From positions 1-64,000 of the forward strand of contig CALUTJ010000007.1 of NCBI GenBank assembly GCA_944323685.1: a DNA stretch of 64,000 nucleotides. The letters are read 5' to 3'. The notes below the pieces were generated by a model. It did no database searches, was not told where the DNA came from, and saw only the letters and a list, made by a program, of their open reading frames with translations. This document shows, one piece after another, positions 8,201-15,653 of the stretch (position 1 is its first letter; each line of letters begins with the position of its first letter). The DNA is from Candidatus Gastranaerophilales bacterium (GTDB lineage: Bacteria > Cyanobacteriota > Vampirovibrionia > Gastranaerophilales > Gastranaerophilaceae). The position numbers and the translations under genes are program-made.

Positions 8201-8592
8201 TTTTTTATAGAGTCTTTTAAATCAACGCGATAATATACAGGAAAAAATTTATTTTCTGTTTGCGACCACTCGTATTTAGTAATAGTATTAATACCTTGTT
8301 CCTCAACCCTTGTAAGTGTATAGGCAGTATTGTCTTCTGTAGCCGGAGTTGATTCGGCTGCGATAGCAGATTGGGTAATAAAAAACGACATTGCAAGGGT
8401 CAAGGCGGCTGTTTGTGCCAATTTTGTGATGTTGGGCAGGTATGCCCAACCTACATTGTTGGTTTGCGATGATTGGGTGTGTTCAGAATCTGACCGGCTG
8501 GGTGTGTTGTTTAATAGTTGGTAAGATCCTGAGCTCGCTTCGCTCCTCAGGATGACAGTTAATTTATTATTTTTGCGGAAAATCTTTTTCAT
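5269..8592 (-). CDS. Pmp-like autotransporter adhesin with interrupted signal peptide
   Basis: This 1107-residue type V secreted protein has three parts. Residues 55-79 form a signal-peptide core ending SAIA-AES. The passenger (about 80-800) is a predicted beta-helix with repeated G-[NTD]-FIGN and GGA[IV] words (for example GNKGGAIYN and EGGGAIRN), the alternation typical of chlamydial polymorphic membrane proteins. About 830-1107 is an autotransporter beta-barrel (AGFWVKPYASF...GLRWKIGRE). It should be exported by Sec and displayed on the outer membrane. The ATG follows AAGGAC at good spacing. Residues 11-54 are encoded by a 132-bp palindromic repeat inserted in frame; without them the start would read as an ordinary signal peptide. 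A surface adhesin role is inferred. Confidence 0.88.
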   Translation of the reverse strand: MKKIFRKNNKLTVILRSEASSGSYQLLNNTPSRSDSEHTQSSQTNNVGWAYLPNITKLAQTAALTLAMSFFITQSAIAAESTPATEDNTAYTLTRVEEQGINTITKYEWSQTENKFFPVYYRVDLKDSIKNIGSGDTTKYFEWVQNTETGNLEFKEVSAPTTGKNTITVKYNSGNIAQPIENSGAGQTIDSVNNDYISGDGAISNTFGGTIGEIKGNFINNDSNPFYGVIHNSSYELGYINNATINNISGNFIGNKGGAIYNTDIDTGEGPYGYSLINNISGTFIGNNNDFPEGGGAIRNISHSSISPSIINNITGDFIGNYVSNRQNIYTNGGGAISNIIYYGGIAQINSINGNFIGNYAALAGNHSTAYGGAIYNKTNIYYNSIDGSSIIGTKDKDGNLTGGIVNSNFWGNHATATGENAVALGGAIYTDNSLNIIAKDGGQSIFSGNYTESNGVKTPNAIYVATISDSYTNTDRNIISIDNTKVTFEEITKAEAPLSVPTLTLDANTNGVIVFDNTIDGNIVVAGTNTVTKTGDLVLSDYAKDDFGVSTIDQYIKYAKEWYLYDEDTTDEEIINKGIMYGDLKIDNEKTLTESQGDKYTYTLALDGDSTGKVVLNNDIINANISLDNTNLYLGREDVFDKSQSLTLNSGSIYLNNNTVGTMHIPTLNLNGNTNISVDADLANKSMDRITADSYNVKDGAMLNVNNVVLLSDAKEDVTNIQFADDELATNVAFTGTSPIAYSPIWKYDVSYNPDDGFFSFTRGGSGAGGNASDAFNPSVLASPVATQAGAYTTQLQTFNYAFQHADTFMNIPYLERVAIINQGKYALSPTGDATDVGTYSPLLLKEESAGFWVKPYASFENVPLKNGPKVSNINYGTLVGYDSPLQSISNGFERVLTGYIGYNGASQRYSGVDAYQNGGLLGGTATFYKGNFFNATTLSVGASAGDASTMYGSENYTMLLAGLGNKTGYNFEFFDGGMILQPSMLISYTFVNTFDYTNGAGVRIESDPMHAIQLAPGIKLIGNTKNGWQPYIGVSMVWNLLDESKVTADSVRLPEMSIKPYVQYGVGLQKRVNDKFLAFGQAMIHNGGRNGVSLSAGLRWKIGRE
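8431..8562 (-). repeat. 132-bp palindromic repeat inserted in frame in the autotransporter gene
   Basis: The unit runs from GTTGGGCAGGTATGCCCAAC at 8431 to AGGATGACAGTTAA at 8562, exactly 44 codons. It contains a GTTGGGC/GCCCAAC palindrome and an ATCCTGAG/CTCAGGAT hairpin. Related segments lie at about 8990-9070 and 4951-5042. Joining the flanking codons would give a canonical signal peptide (MKKIFRKNNK then ITKLAQTAAL...). This is comparable in kind to Rickettsia palindromic elements inserted within genes. Confidence 0.8.
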
Positions 8593-8638
8593 CTTTTTAT
8601 GTCCTTTATGTAATAACTAATTCTTTTTTATTTTTTGT

Positions 8639-8662
8639 GTTGGGCACGTATGCCCAACCTAC
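8639..8662. repeat. Short palindrome GTTGGGCACGTATGCCCAAC
   Basis: GTTGGGC and GCCCAAC surround ACGTAT, followed by CTAC. This is the same short repeat as at 8431 and 5230, without the longer companion segment. Confidence 0.7.
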
Positions 8663-8728
8663 TGTGCTACGGTGCCGTGGTGCTTGTTTTTTTACATCCG
8701 AGCTTTGTGGAATGAATTACAGAAAGTT

Positions 8729-9307
8729 TCACAAACAACCACAAGCGAGGTTTGTTTGAGGGCTATGTAAATATAACAAACACTTTAATTTAATGAGGGA
8801 GAGCAATTTATATAGCCCGAGTTGCCGAGCACAGGTTTGTGTTACTTTCTGTATGAATGGAACAGCAGCTCGGGAGTTTCTTGGGCTCCACCCGTTCTTT
8901 GCTCCAAAGAATGGGTGGAACATAAAACAAAAATTTGGGTTATTTTTCTTTGATACTTTTCCTTCTTCTAAAAGTTCTTTTGCAATTTGTGAGGTGTGTT
9001 CAGAATTTGACCTGCTGTGCGTGGAATCACAAGACTGGTAAGATCCTGAAATAAATTCAGGATGACAGCTAGCTTTATTGTTGTTTTCATTTACCAAAGA
9101 AAAATCGTCATTCCGAACTTGTTTCGGAATCTGTACAATTTTTGAAGGTTTACTTGAAGCTTGCTCAAAAAGTTTGTTATTCTCTGATTCAACAGGCTCT
9201 TTTGCAGTTTTGTGTTCAGCTCCTGAGCCATGTTGTCTTGCTGAATCCTGCGCACAAGCAAGCGGCGCAATGATTTGTGCATTGCGTTGTTGTTTTAAAT
9301 CACTCAT
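8729..9307 (-). CDS. Doubtful repeat-built ORF upstream of the autotransporter
   Basis: The frame is open from an ATG at 9307 with a good GGGAGG 6-7 bases upstream. An earlier TTG at 9319 is less likely. The first 50 residues (starting MSDLKQQRNAQ) could be a genuine gene start. The rest translates dispersed palindromic repeats: IPKQVRNDD from an ATTCCGAA/TTCGGAAT hairpin, the CHPEFISGSYQ segment related to the autotransporter insertion, and HPFFGAKNGW from the 8887-8919 hairpin. No domain is recognised. It may be a small gene extended by repeat insertion, or an accident of repeats lacking stop codons. It lies in the same direction as the autotransporter gene, about 140 bp upstream. Confidence 0.3.
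   Translation of the reverse strand: MSDLKQQRNAQIIAPLACAQDSARQHGSGAEHKTAKEPVESENNKLFEQASSKPSKIVQIPKQVRNDDFSLVNENNNKASCHPEFISGSYQSCDSTHSRSNSEHTSQIAKELLEEGKVSKKNNPNFCFMFHPFFGAKNGWSPRNSRAAVPFIQKVTQTCARQLGLYKLLSLIKLKCLLYLHSPQTNLACGCL
8887..8919. repeat. Long hairpin with 15-bp arms
   Basis: TCCACCCGTTCTTTG (8887-8901) pairs with CAAAGAATGGGTGGA (8905-8919) with one G-T mismatch and a 3-nt loop. No T-tract follows, so it is more likely a palindromic repeat than a terminator. Confidence 0.7.
8990..9125 (-). repeat. Related palindromic repeat units
   Basis: About 8990-9070 resembles the autotransporter insertion: GTGTTCAGAAT, then GGTAAGATCCTGAA...TTCAGGATGACAG with perfect ATCCTGAA/TTCAGGAT arms. 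A second palindrome, ATTCCGAA...TTCGGAAT, follows at about 9113-9132. Both lie inside the doubtful minus-strand ORF. Confidence 0.65.
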
Positions 9308-9686
9308 ACACCCTCCCAAACCCTTGCCATAAACGGCTTTTAGAATCTCGGGGGGGGGGTAAAATGCTATTATATAAGCCTTTCTGGCTGTTTTTAAAAC
9401 CTGTTTTTGAGTTCATGATTATACCCTGTTATCAAAAGTTTAATTCTCGTGAATCAAATAAGGAGCGCAAGCAAAAATTTGCACACTAATCCTTACTTTT
9501 TTTATTTCGACCAGGTTATGAAAAAACTTTAGGGGAAAATCATACTTTTTTACAAAAGTTAATATTTTACCTGTGCGTATTATTAAAATTTTATTGGTAA
9601 TCCAATTCTGTCATTTTTTATAAAACAAACGATAGACAAATTTTTGGTGCTAAAATAAACTTATCCGTAAAAAGAGAGAGTGTGAT
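9308..9686. other. Gene-free gap with a G10 homopolymer
   Basis: A run of ten G occupies 9350-9359, about 43 bp upstream of the doubtful minus-strand start at 9307. The remainder is AT-rich, with GCAAAAATTTGC at about 9470-9482. I see no gene or RNA. The ispG promoter must lie in the last 100 bp, but I cannot place it with confidence. Confidence 0.5.
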
Positions 9687-10739
9687 ATGACAGCAAGAAG
9701 AGTTTCCAGACAAATAACTATAGGTGATGTAAAAATAGGTGCAGACGCGCCGATAAGTGTTCAGTCGATGTGCAACACAGATACCCGCGATGTTGCTGCT
9801 ACCGTAAACCAGATAAAACAGCTTCAAGATGCCGGATGTGAGCTTATACGTCTGGCTGTGCTTAACAAAGATGCAGCAGCAGCAATAAAAGATATAAAAA
9901 AACAGGTTGATATTCCTGTTATTGCTGATATACATTTTGATTACAGGCTTGCTATTCAGTGCATAGAAAACGGTGTTGACGCTCTCAGGCTTAATCCCGG
10001 AAATATCGGCAGAGAAGAAAATGTCAAAAAAGTAGTTGCACTTGCAAAAACAAACAATGTGCCTATTAGAATAGGTATAAATGCCGGCTCTTTAGATAAA
10101 AATATAGCTGCGCTTGATATTCCTCTTCATGAAAAAATGGTTAAAAGTGCTATGCAGCACGTTAAAATACTTGAGGATAATGATTTTGACAAAATAAAAA
10201 TCTCTCTTAAGTCAAGCAGCGTGCCTACTACAATCGAGGCTTACAGGCTAATGGCAAAGACCGTTGATTATCCGCTGCATCTCGGGTTAACGGAATCAGG
10301 TACGCTAAAAGGCGGGCTTGTAAAATCCGCAATAGGAATAGGCACCCTGCTGGCAGAGGGGATAGGTGACACAATAAGGGTGTCTTTAACAGAAAACCCG
10401 GTGGAAGAAGTTTATGCCGGTTTTTCGATTTTGAAATCGCTTGAATTAAGACAAAGAGGTGTAAATTTTGTGTCGTGTCCGACTTGCGGCAGGTGTCAGA
10501 TAGATTTAATCGGGCTTGCTAAAAAAGTAGAAGATGCTTTGAAAAATTTGGACAAACCTATTACCGTTGCCGTAATGGGCTGTCCGGTAAACGGCCCCGG
10601 GGAAGCTAAACATGCTGACTACGGTGTGGCCGGTGCAATCGGAGAAGGGTATATTTTTAAAAAGGGTGAGGTTATAAAACGTGTGCCCGAAAAAGATATA
10701 CTAAGCGAGCTTTTAAATCTGATTAACAGTGAAAATTAA
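9687..10739 (+). CDS. ispG: 4-hydroxy-3-methylbut-2-enyl diphosphate synthase
   Basis: IspG (GcpE) carries out the penultimate step of the MEP isoprenoid pathway, converting MEcPP to HMBPP with a [4Fe-4S] cluster. The 350-residue length matches the short bacterial form. The N-terminal TIM barrel includes VQSMCNTDTRD (about 23-33) and LRLNPGNIG (about 107-115). The C-terminal domain carries the cluster cysteines in CPTCGRC (about 265-271) and the conserved GCPVNGPGEA (about 298-307). The ATG follows an AGAGAG purine run. It is a single gene with an AT-rich downstream spacer. Confidence 0.97.
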   Translation: MTARRVSRQITIGDVKIGADAPISVQSMCNTDTRDVAATVNQIKQLQDAGCELIRLAVLNKDAAAAIKDIKKQVDIPVIADIHFDYRLAIQCIENGVDALRLNPGNIGREENVKKVVALAKTNNVPIRIGINAGSLDKNIAALDIPLHEKMVKSAMQHVKILEDNDFDKIKISLKSSSVPTTIEAYRLMAKTVDYPLHLGLTESGTLKGGLVKSAIGIGTLLAEGIGDTIRVSLTENPVEEVYAGFSILKSLELRQRGVNFVSCPTCGRCQIDLIGLAKKVEDALKNLDKPITVAVMGCPVNGPGEAKHADYGVAGAIGEGYIFKKGEVIKRVPEKDILSELLNLINSEN

Positions 10740-10820
10740 ATACCCCAAAAAAAGGATTTGCCTAAATTTTGAAAATAATATAGTATAATAATATATATAT
10801 AACTTTAGAGAGGTTTATAG

Positions 10821-11144
10821 ATGAAAGATTTTACAAAATATGCTCTTTTAACAGCAGTGCTTGTCATAGCTCCTTTATGTGCCAATGCGGAACTTTCTGT
10901 TAAAGATACTACATCTCCCGAATTTATCCACAATCAGGGGTATTCGCCTGAGATATCAAGAATTATTGATGTTAAAACAGTTGAACCTATGACTCCGATT
11001 CCGGCTGAAGAAACAGGTAAAAATGTAAAGTGGAAAAAATTCGGCTGGGTTTTATTAGAAACTTTAGATCCGAGCTACAGCAGAGATACAGATTTTGTTA
11101 ATCACTATACAAAATTCGATAAGTACAGAACAGATGATCTATAA
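10821..11144 (+). CDS. Small secreted hypothetical protein (107 aa)
   Basis: A signal peptide is clear: basic MKDFTK, hydrophobic YALLTAVLVIAPLC, then ANA-E cleavage at about residue 24. The mature part has about 83 residues, is mildly charged, has no cysteines and no recognised domain, and contains one Trp-rich stretch (VKWKKFGWVLLE). AGAGAGG lies about 9 bases upstream of the ATG. It is followed by an intrinsic terminator and is monocistronic. A periplasmic or cell-surface role is inferred from the signal peptide only. Confidence 0.75.
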   Translation: MKDFTKYALLTAVLVIAPLCANAELSVKDTTSPEFIHNQGYSPEISRIIDVKTVEPMTPIPAEETGKNVKWKKFGWVLLETLDPSYSRDTDFVNHYTKFDKYRTDDL

Positions 11145-11165
11145 TCAAATTTTGTTATAACAAAA

Positions 11166-11192
11166 ACGCCCTGACAACAGGGTGTTTTTTTT
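11166..11192 (+). terminator. Intrinsic terminator after the 107-aa secreted protein
   Basis: ACGCCCTG pairs with CAGGGTGT around ACAA, followed by eight T. Confidence 0.85.
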
Positions 11193-11386
11193 ATGTCTTT
11201 AAACAATGTTAAGAAATGTTAAGCTTGCTGTAGTTGAAAAAATAACGCCAAAAACCATGGCTAACATGTGTTTCGGGCACATAGTCAAAATATTTTAAGG
11301 GCTGCATAATTAACAGTTTGTGCATTATTTGAATATGTTTTATACTAAAATAAGTATTGGTGTAATCACCTGTACAGATTCTTGGG

Positions 11387-12061
11387 ATGAGGGTTAAAAT
11401 TCAAATGAATACAGTTGAATATAACTTGTCTGAACTAAGAAAAGAAATCGTACCTTACAAACCTAAAATAATCGCTGTAACAAAATACTTTGGTGCAGAT
11501 AAGCTTATAGAAGCGTATAATGACGGGCTTAGAGAGTTTGCCGAAAACAGAGTTCAAGATGCTTTGGAAAAATTCGGTTCTTTGCCTGATGAAATAAAAC
11601 AAAATTCAAAATTTCATCTTATAGGGCATTTGCAATCGAACAAAGTAAAAAAGGCTGTCGGTAATTTCGATTTAATCCAGTCAATTGATTCGCTAAAGCT
11701 TGCCTGTTCGGTTTCCGAAACGGCGCTGCAAAAAGGTATTGTTCAAAAGATTCTTCTACAGGTTAATAACGCAAATGAAGAGGCTAAATCGGGTTTTGCC
11801 GTCGAAGATTTACTACAGGTATTTCCCGAGATAATTGCACTAGAGGGCGTCAAGGTAGAAGGACTTATGAATATTGCGCCAATTGCACCGGAAAATGAGC
11901 TTAGACGCTTGTTTAAAGGTATGCAGGAGCTGAAAGTTCAGTTGGAACAACAGTTCTCTTTTGAGCTTAAGGAACTGTCCATGGGTATGAGCAGTGATTA
12001 TAAAATAGCGTTGCAGTACGGTTCAACGATGATTAGAATTGGTAGAAAGCTATTTACATAA
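11387..12061 (+). CDS. yggS: YggS/PROSC pyridoxal-phosphate homeostasis protein
   Basis: This 224-residue protein of the YggS/PLPBP family carries PLP on a Lys in the first strand (AVTKYFG, about residue 33) and buffers free PLP in the cytoplasm. Diagnostic stretches are FAENRVQDALEKF, HLIGHLQSNKVKKA and the C-terminal SMGMSSDYKIAL...STMIRIG. Two starts are possible: ATG 11387, and ATG 11405 with GAGGG 11 bases upstream. The gene lies 20 bp upstream of sepF in the same direction, the order found in Cyanobacteria and Gram-positives, so the two are probably co-transcribed. It has no known direct enzymatic activity. Confidence 0.93.
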   Translation: MRVKIQMNTVEYNLSELRKEIVPYKPKIIAVTKYFGADKLIEAYNDGLREFAENRVQDALEKFGSLPDEIKQNSKFHLIGHLQSNKVKKAVGNFDLIQSIDSLKLACSVSETALQKGIVQKILLQVNNANEEAKSGFAVEDLLQVFPEIIALEGVKVEGLMNIAPIAPENELRRLFKGMQELKVQLEQQFSFELKELSMGMSSDYKIALQYGSTMIRIGRKLFT

Positions 12062-12081
12062 AATATCGGGAGGAGAAAAAA

Positions 12082-12567
12082 TTGGCAGGCGTTTCAGACA
12101 AAATTAAATCTATCGTAGGTTTTTTAACATCAGGATTCGAAAACAGAGATGATATATTCGGCGAAATGGAAAACGAAATGGATGAATATCCTGTTTCCGA
12201 CAACCTTGCGTTGGAACCTATGTATTCTTCAAAACAACATCAAACACCGGCTTCTAACGTAGTGAGCCACCCGGGCTTTAAAGGTTATGAAGTTGTTGTT
12301 TCAGAACCACGCTCTTACGAAGAATCCGTTTCTATTGTAAGACAGTTAAAAGAAAAGAAAACAGTTATTCTCAACCTTCACCTTTTGGACAAAGATCAGG
12401 CTATGAGAATTGTTGATTTCTTGTGTGGTGCAACTCATGCACTTAACGGCAATCAACAGAAAATCGGTGATTCTGTATTCATTTTTACACCTAACAATGT
12501 AGCTTTAAGCTCAGAATCACAAAAAAGCAAATTCATTAGAGATGCTTTGTGGAACCAACCGCAATAG
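12082..12567 (+). CDS. sepF: SepF cell-division protein
   Basis: This 161-residue protein has an N-terminal amphipathic helix (about 1-15, for membrane binding), an acidic linker (about 25-70), and a C-terminal SepF domain (about 70-155) with the conserved EPRSYEES, VILNLHLLDKDQAMRIVDFL and SVFIFTP stretches. SepF anchors FtsZ to the membrane in lineages without FtsA. Translation starts at TTG, fixed by the strong GGGAGGAG 6 bases upstream. It follows yggS, probably in one transcript, and is ended by terminators at 12619 and 12671. Confidence 0.93.
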   Translation: MAGVSDKIKSIVGFLTSGFENRDDIFGEMENEMDEYPVSDNLALEPMYSSKQHQTPASNVVSHPGFKGYEVVVSEPRSYEESVSIVRQLKEKKTVILNLHLLDKDQAMRIVDFLCGATHALNGNQQKIGDSVFIFTPNNVALSSESQKSKFIRDALWNQPQ

Positions 12568-12618
12568 CTTTTTAAACCAAATTCATAATCACTAAGAATA
12601 GTTGGGGATATAATCAAG

Positions 12619-12648
12619 AGCCGCGTATCGAATACAGCGGCTTTTTTC
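12619..12648 (+). terminator. Intrinsic terminator after sepF
   Basis: AGCCGC-GTAT pairs with ATAC-A-GCGGCT around a 3-nt loop, followed by six T. Confidence 0.8.
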
Positions 12649-12669
12649 TTTTGATTAGGTTTATATAAG

Positions 12670-12701
12670 AAAGCCGGCATTGTTAAGAGCCGGCTTTTTA
12701 T
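12670..12701. terminator. Bidirectional terminator between sepF and the phosphohexomutase gene
   Basis: AAGCCGGC (12671-12678) pairs perfectly with GCCGGCTT (12689-12696), followed by a T-run. It lies just beyond the stop of the convergent minus-strand gene. Confidence 0.75.
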
Positions 12702-12707
12702 TTTTAT

Positions 12708-14984
12708 TTAGAATACCAGAGTTTTTGTGTAATCAGGGATAACGAATTTTTCGTTATTTGCGTCTTTATTGGTAAATTCGGCATAATCCTTAAGCGACAA
12801 TTCTTTGGCATTTTCATACAAATTCATATCAACGTATTTTTTGTAAAACTCCGTTAAATCGCCCGAGTAGTTCCCCATGATTTGTGCAAACTTTTTAATT
12901 TCGTTTTTGTCTGCACCGGCGCCGTATGCTTTGGTTTTTGCATCAGTGCCGGAGGGGCGGATTTCTATAAATTTGTCGTCAAATTCCATATATGTACCGT
13001 CGCCTACGAATTTTACGTCCGTAAGGTTATCAAAATTTAATTCTTTGAACGTATCTTTTAGGATTTCTCTTATTTGTTCAAGTGTTATTTTTCCGTCTTT
13101 TTTTGCTACAGCCATTGACAGATAGAACACATCGTTTTTGGTTCTTTGAGCTTCGCCTAAAGTTTTTGCTTGTTTAAGTTTTTCAATATCCGGCTCGGAT
13201 TCGTTGTAGTATGCGATGTCTTCTCTTATATCAAATTTTGAAATTATTTGATTTTTGTTGAAAACATTCTCCAGATATTCAGACATTGTTTTGCCTTCTT
13301 TTTGCAGATATGAGGTAAGGGCAGAGGCAACTATTATTGCTTCTGTTGCGCTTTTTTCTCTCATTGCAATAGCTTTCCTTCCTGCCTGAGAAGTTATAAT
13401 AGATTCCGAGCCTATAATCATGCCGCCGGATTCTTCGCCGCCAAAGATGAGTTTGGGGTTGATGCCGAGGTTTATGTCATTACCCAGAACATCCGTAACG
13501 ACAACTTCTTTGTCAGGATTGTCTTTAAGCTGTTTTTCAACTTTCTTCATAATATTTGCAATTTCTTTAAAGCCGACAGGAACGTTAACAACTTTGACAT
13601 TGTTTTTCTTTGCCCATTCGTCCCAGGAGCGTGCGGAAGCCGTTGTTTTTATGATGAATCTCGGGTGTTTGTCAAACAATCCTTCTCGTTTAAGGCTGTC
13701 AGCCCAGAAATCCATAATCATAAGGAAGGACTGATTTGCCGTAAACACGGTAAGAATCCTTCCGCTGCCCAGTTCTACATAATCAACGCCTAAAGCTTTT
13801 AAGAATTCTTTTTTGTTTTCGTCTTCAATCTGGCAAACTGTCAACCTGTCGTGGTCAGGGTCTGTTATGAGTACAACAGTGCCTGTCGGGCAATCCTTAA
13901 GTTTTTCTCCGTAATTAAGTGTTTCTATAACGGGGAAGTAAGGGAAACCGTCTTTACCTTTTGAAATAACAGTTGCATCAACGGAATAATCATAGAACGT
14001 TTTATTCCCATTGGGGTCAACGTCATATTTCCCGATTCCGTGGAAAAACGGATCTTCTTCAATATTTTGCCACGTAAAATGTGAGTCGATATCAAGAGAT
14101 TTTAAAATGCGGCTTAAAGTTCTGTATGCGGAACCGCCGACATTTTCGATAACAATTTTGTCTTTTAATTCCTTAATCAGATTAAGGTTTGCATCTTTTG
14201 CAACTCCGTCTATAAGATACTGTTTGTATAGTTTTACTCCGTCATCAAGTTGTTTCATTAAATCTTCACTGATGAGCGGGTTGTCATTTGCTGCGATTTT
14301 GATATCGTAGCTGCCGTTTTTTTCAACCTGCTCAAAGATGTATTTGATTTTGTTTACAAAAAGCATTGATTCTTCCGGCAGATACTGGCTGCCTTGAGAA
14401 TTAAGATCTTTTGTTGCATTTTTAACGGAAATTCCGTGGCTGGAAGTGATGTATTCGCCGCCTAAAAGGTCAAGTTTGAAGGCTAAGAAGGATGCAAGCC
14501 AGATAGGGATAGTTTTTCTTCCCTGCGGGACTAGTGTTTTTATTCCGTGTGCAGCCTGAACGCGGGCAATTAGCTCTAAAAAGTCTTGTGAATTGTAGCG
14601 GACTTCGCAGCCTGCAAGTTTTAAGAGTTCACTTTGCGGGTTGAGTTCTTTTGCTACAAGAGCTTTAGCTTCGGTTGCAAGCATTATCCCTATCATATTG
14701 ATAGGGAATCTTGTATCGTGCGGGTAAAGAATGTTCTGGGGCCCGCGTATGCCTGCTGTTGATACGGCAGCTTCTTTTGCATAGTTTTTAAACCACTCGT
14801 TGAGATTCAGACCTTCGGGATTTTGTTCGCTATAAGGCAGAAGGTGCTCTTTTTTAAGCGTAAAAACAATTTCGCCTTTGTTATTAAGGTCTATGAGTTT
14901 GTTTTGTTTTATATAATCCGGTGTTTTAGATTCAACAGAGTCAAAAAGTGATTGCTCTAAAGCACTGTTTGATTTTTTATCCAT
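12708..14984 (-). CDS. Large phosphohexomutase-superfamily protein with atypical Ser loop
   Basis: This 758-residue protein is larger than usual phosphoglucomutases (450-600). The superfamily motifs occur in order: STAGIRG (about 75-81), the phosphoserine-loop position YITSSHGIS (about 178-186), the metal loop TDPDHDR (about 370), the sugar loop GGEESGG (about 525), and the phosphate-binding RPSGTDAKTK near 690. Such enzymes shift phosphate between C1 and C6 of hexose phosphates for glycogen, LPS or capsule precursors. The usual TASHNP is replaced by TSSHGIS and DGDGDR by DPDHDR, so substrate and activity may differ from the standard. The length comes from inserts in the N-terminal half. The gene is alone, convergent with sepF, and the ATG lies in a weak purine context. 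Confidence 0.85.
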   Translation of the reverse strand: MDKKSNSALEQSLFDSVESKTPDYIKQNKLIDLNNKGEIVFTLKKEHLLPYSEQNPEGLNLNEWFKNYAKEAAVSTAGIRGPQNILYPHDTRFPINMIGIMLATEAKALVAKELNPQSELLKLAGCEVRYNSQDFLELIARVQAAHGIKTLVPQGRKTIPIWLASFLAFKLDLLGGEYITSSHGISVKNATKDLNSQGSQYLPEESMLFVNKIKYIFEQVEKNGSYDIKIAANDNPLISEDLMKQLDDGVKLYKQYLIDGVAKDANLNLIKELKDKIVIENVGGSAYRTLSRILKSLDIDSHFTWQNIEEDPFFHGIGKYDVDPNGNKTFYDYSVDATVISKGKDGFPYFPVIETLNYGEKLKDCPTGTVVLITDPDHDRLTVCQIEDENKKEFLKALGVDYVELGSGRILTVFTANQSFLMIMDFWADSLKREGLFDKHPRFIIKTTASARSWDEWAKKNNVKVVNVPVGFKEIANIMKKVEKQLKDNPDKEVVVTDVLGNDINLGINPKLIFGGEESGGMIIGSESIITSQAGRKAIAMREKSATEAIIVASALTSYLQKEGKTMSEYLENVFNKNQIISKFDIREDIAYYNESEPDIEKLKQAKTLGEAQRTKNDVFYLSMAVAKKDGKITLEQIREILKDTFKELNFDNLTDVKFVGDGTYMEFDDKFIEIRPSGTDAKTKAYGAGADKNEIKKFAQIMGNYSGDLTEFYKKYVDMNLYENAKELSLKDYAEFTNKDANNEKFVIPDYTKTLVF

Positions 14985-15188
14985 TATTAATGTTCTCCGC
15001 GGTTATTCTACATATAGGCGGATTATAGCATAAAGCAGAGTGTATGTATAATATTTTGTTATGGCTTATTACTTTGTTAGCAGAAGCGGAAATATATTAT
15101 CAAACTAGACTTGATTACTTTCAAAATTTGACTTAAACAAAATTATAATTAAATAAAAATTGTTAATATAAACAGTGAGGTGGATATC

Positions 15189-15563
15189 GTGTTTTTTTAT
15201 CATAAAAAAGAATGCGTGCATTCAAAGGTTTCTCCCGACAAAGATGCCTGCTATTGTCCTGATTGCGGGAAATATATAGAAAACAGGTGGTATCTCACCC
15301 GTTGCAGCTGCTGTAACCTTAAAAGAAAAACAATCATTAAATTTGATAAAATTATGCCGGAAACCAGATACTGTCCTAATTGCGGTTCGGAGCACTATTA
15401 TGTGGAAGAGGTAAAATCTATCAATTTTATTGATATAAACTTTGCCGTACTGATAAAACAGGTAAATGAAGAACGCTCCCTAAACAGAACCCAAACTTGG
15501 TTGGAACGTGAAAATAATGAGCCTATCAGGCTTTTAGGGTTGAATTTGAATTTTAGTAAATAA
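15189..15563 (+). CDS. Small zinc-ribbon protein
   Basis: The protein has 124 residues from GTG 15189, or 127 from GTG 15180. The later start has GAGGTG about 8 bases upstream and is preferred. It has three Cys pairs: CPDC (about 22-25), CSCC (about 37-40) and CPNC (about 59-62), plus a lone Cys and His nearer the N-terminus, giving probable zinc ribbons. The C-terminal third is charged without motifs. No family is recognised. It could bind nucleic acid or protein, but nothing here shows which. It is monocistronic, between divergent and co-directional neighbours. Confidence 0.75.
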   Translation: MFFYHKKECVHSKVSPDKDACYCPDCGKYIENRWYLTRCSCCNLKRKTIIKFDKIMPETRYCPNCGSEHYYVEEVKSINFIDINFAVLIKQVNEERSLNRTQTWLERENNEPIRLLGLNLNFSK

Positions 15564-15653
15564 TTAAGTATTGTAAAAAATTAGTCTCTGAATTATTCAT
15601 TTTTTTTGTGTTAGTTTTTTAAGTAAACAGTTACAAAACTAATTGAGGAAAAT

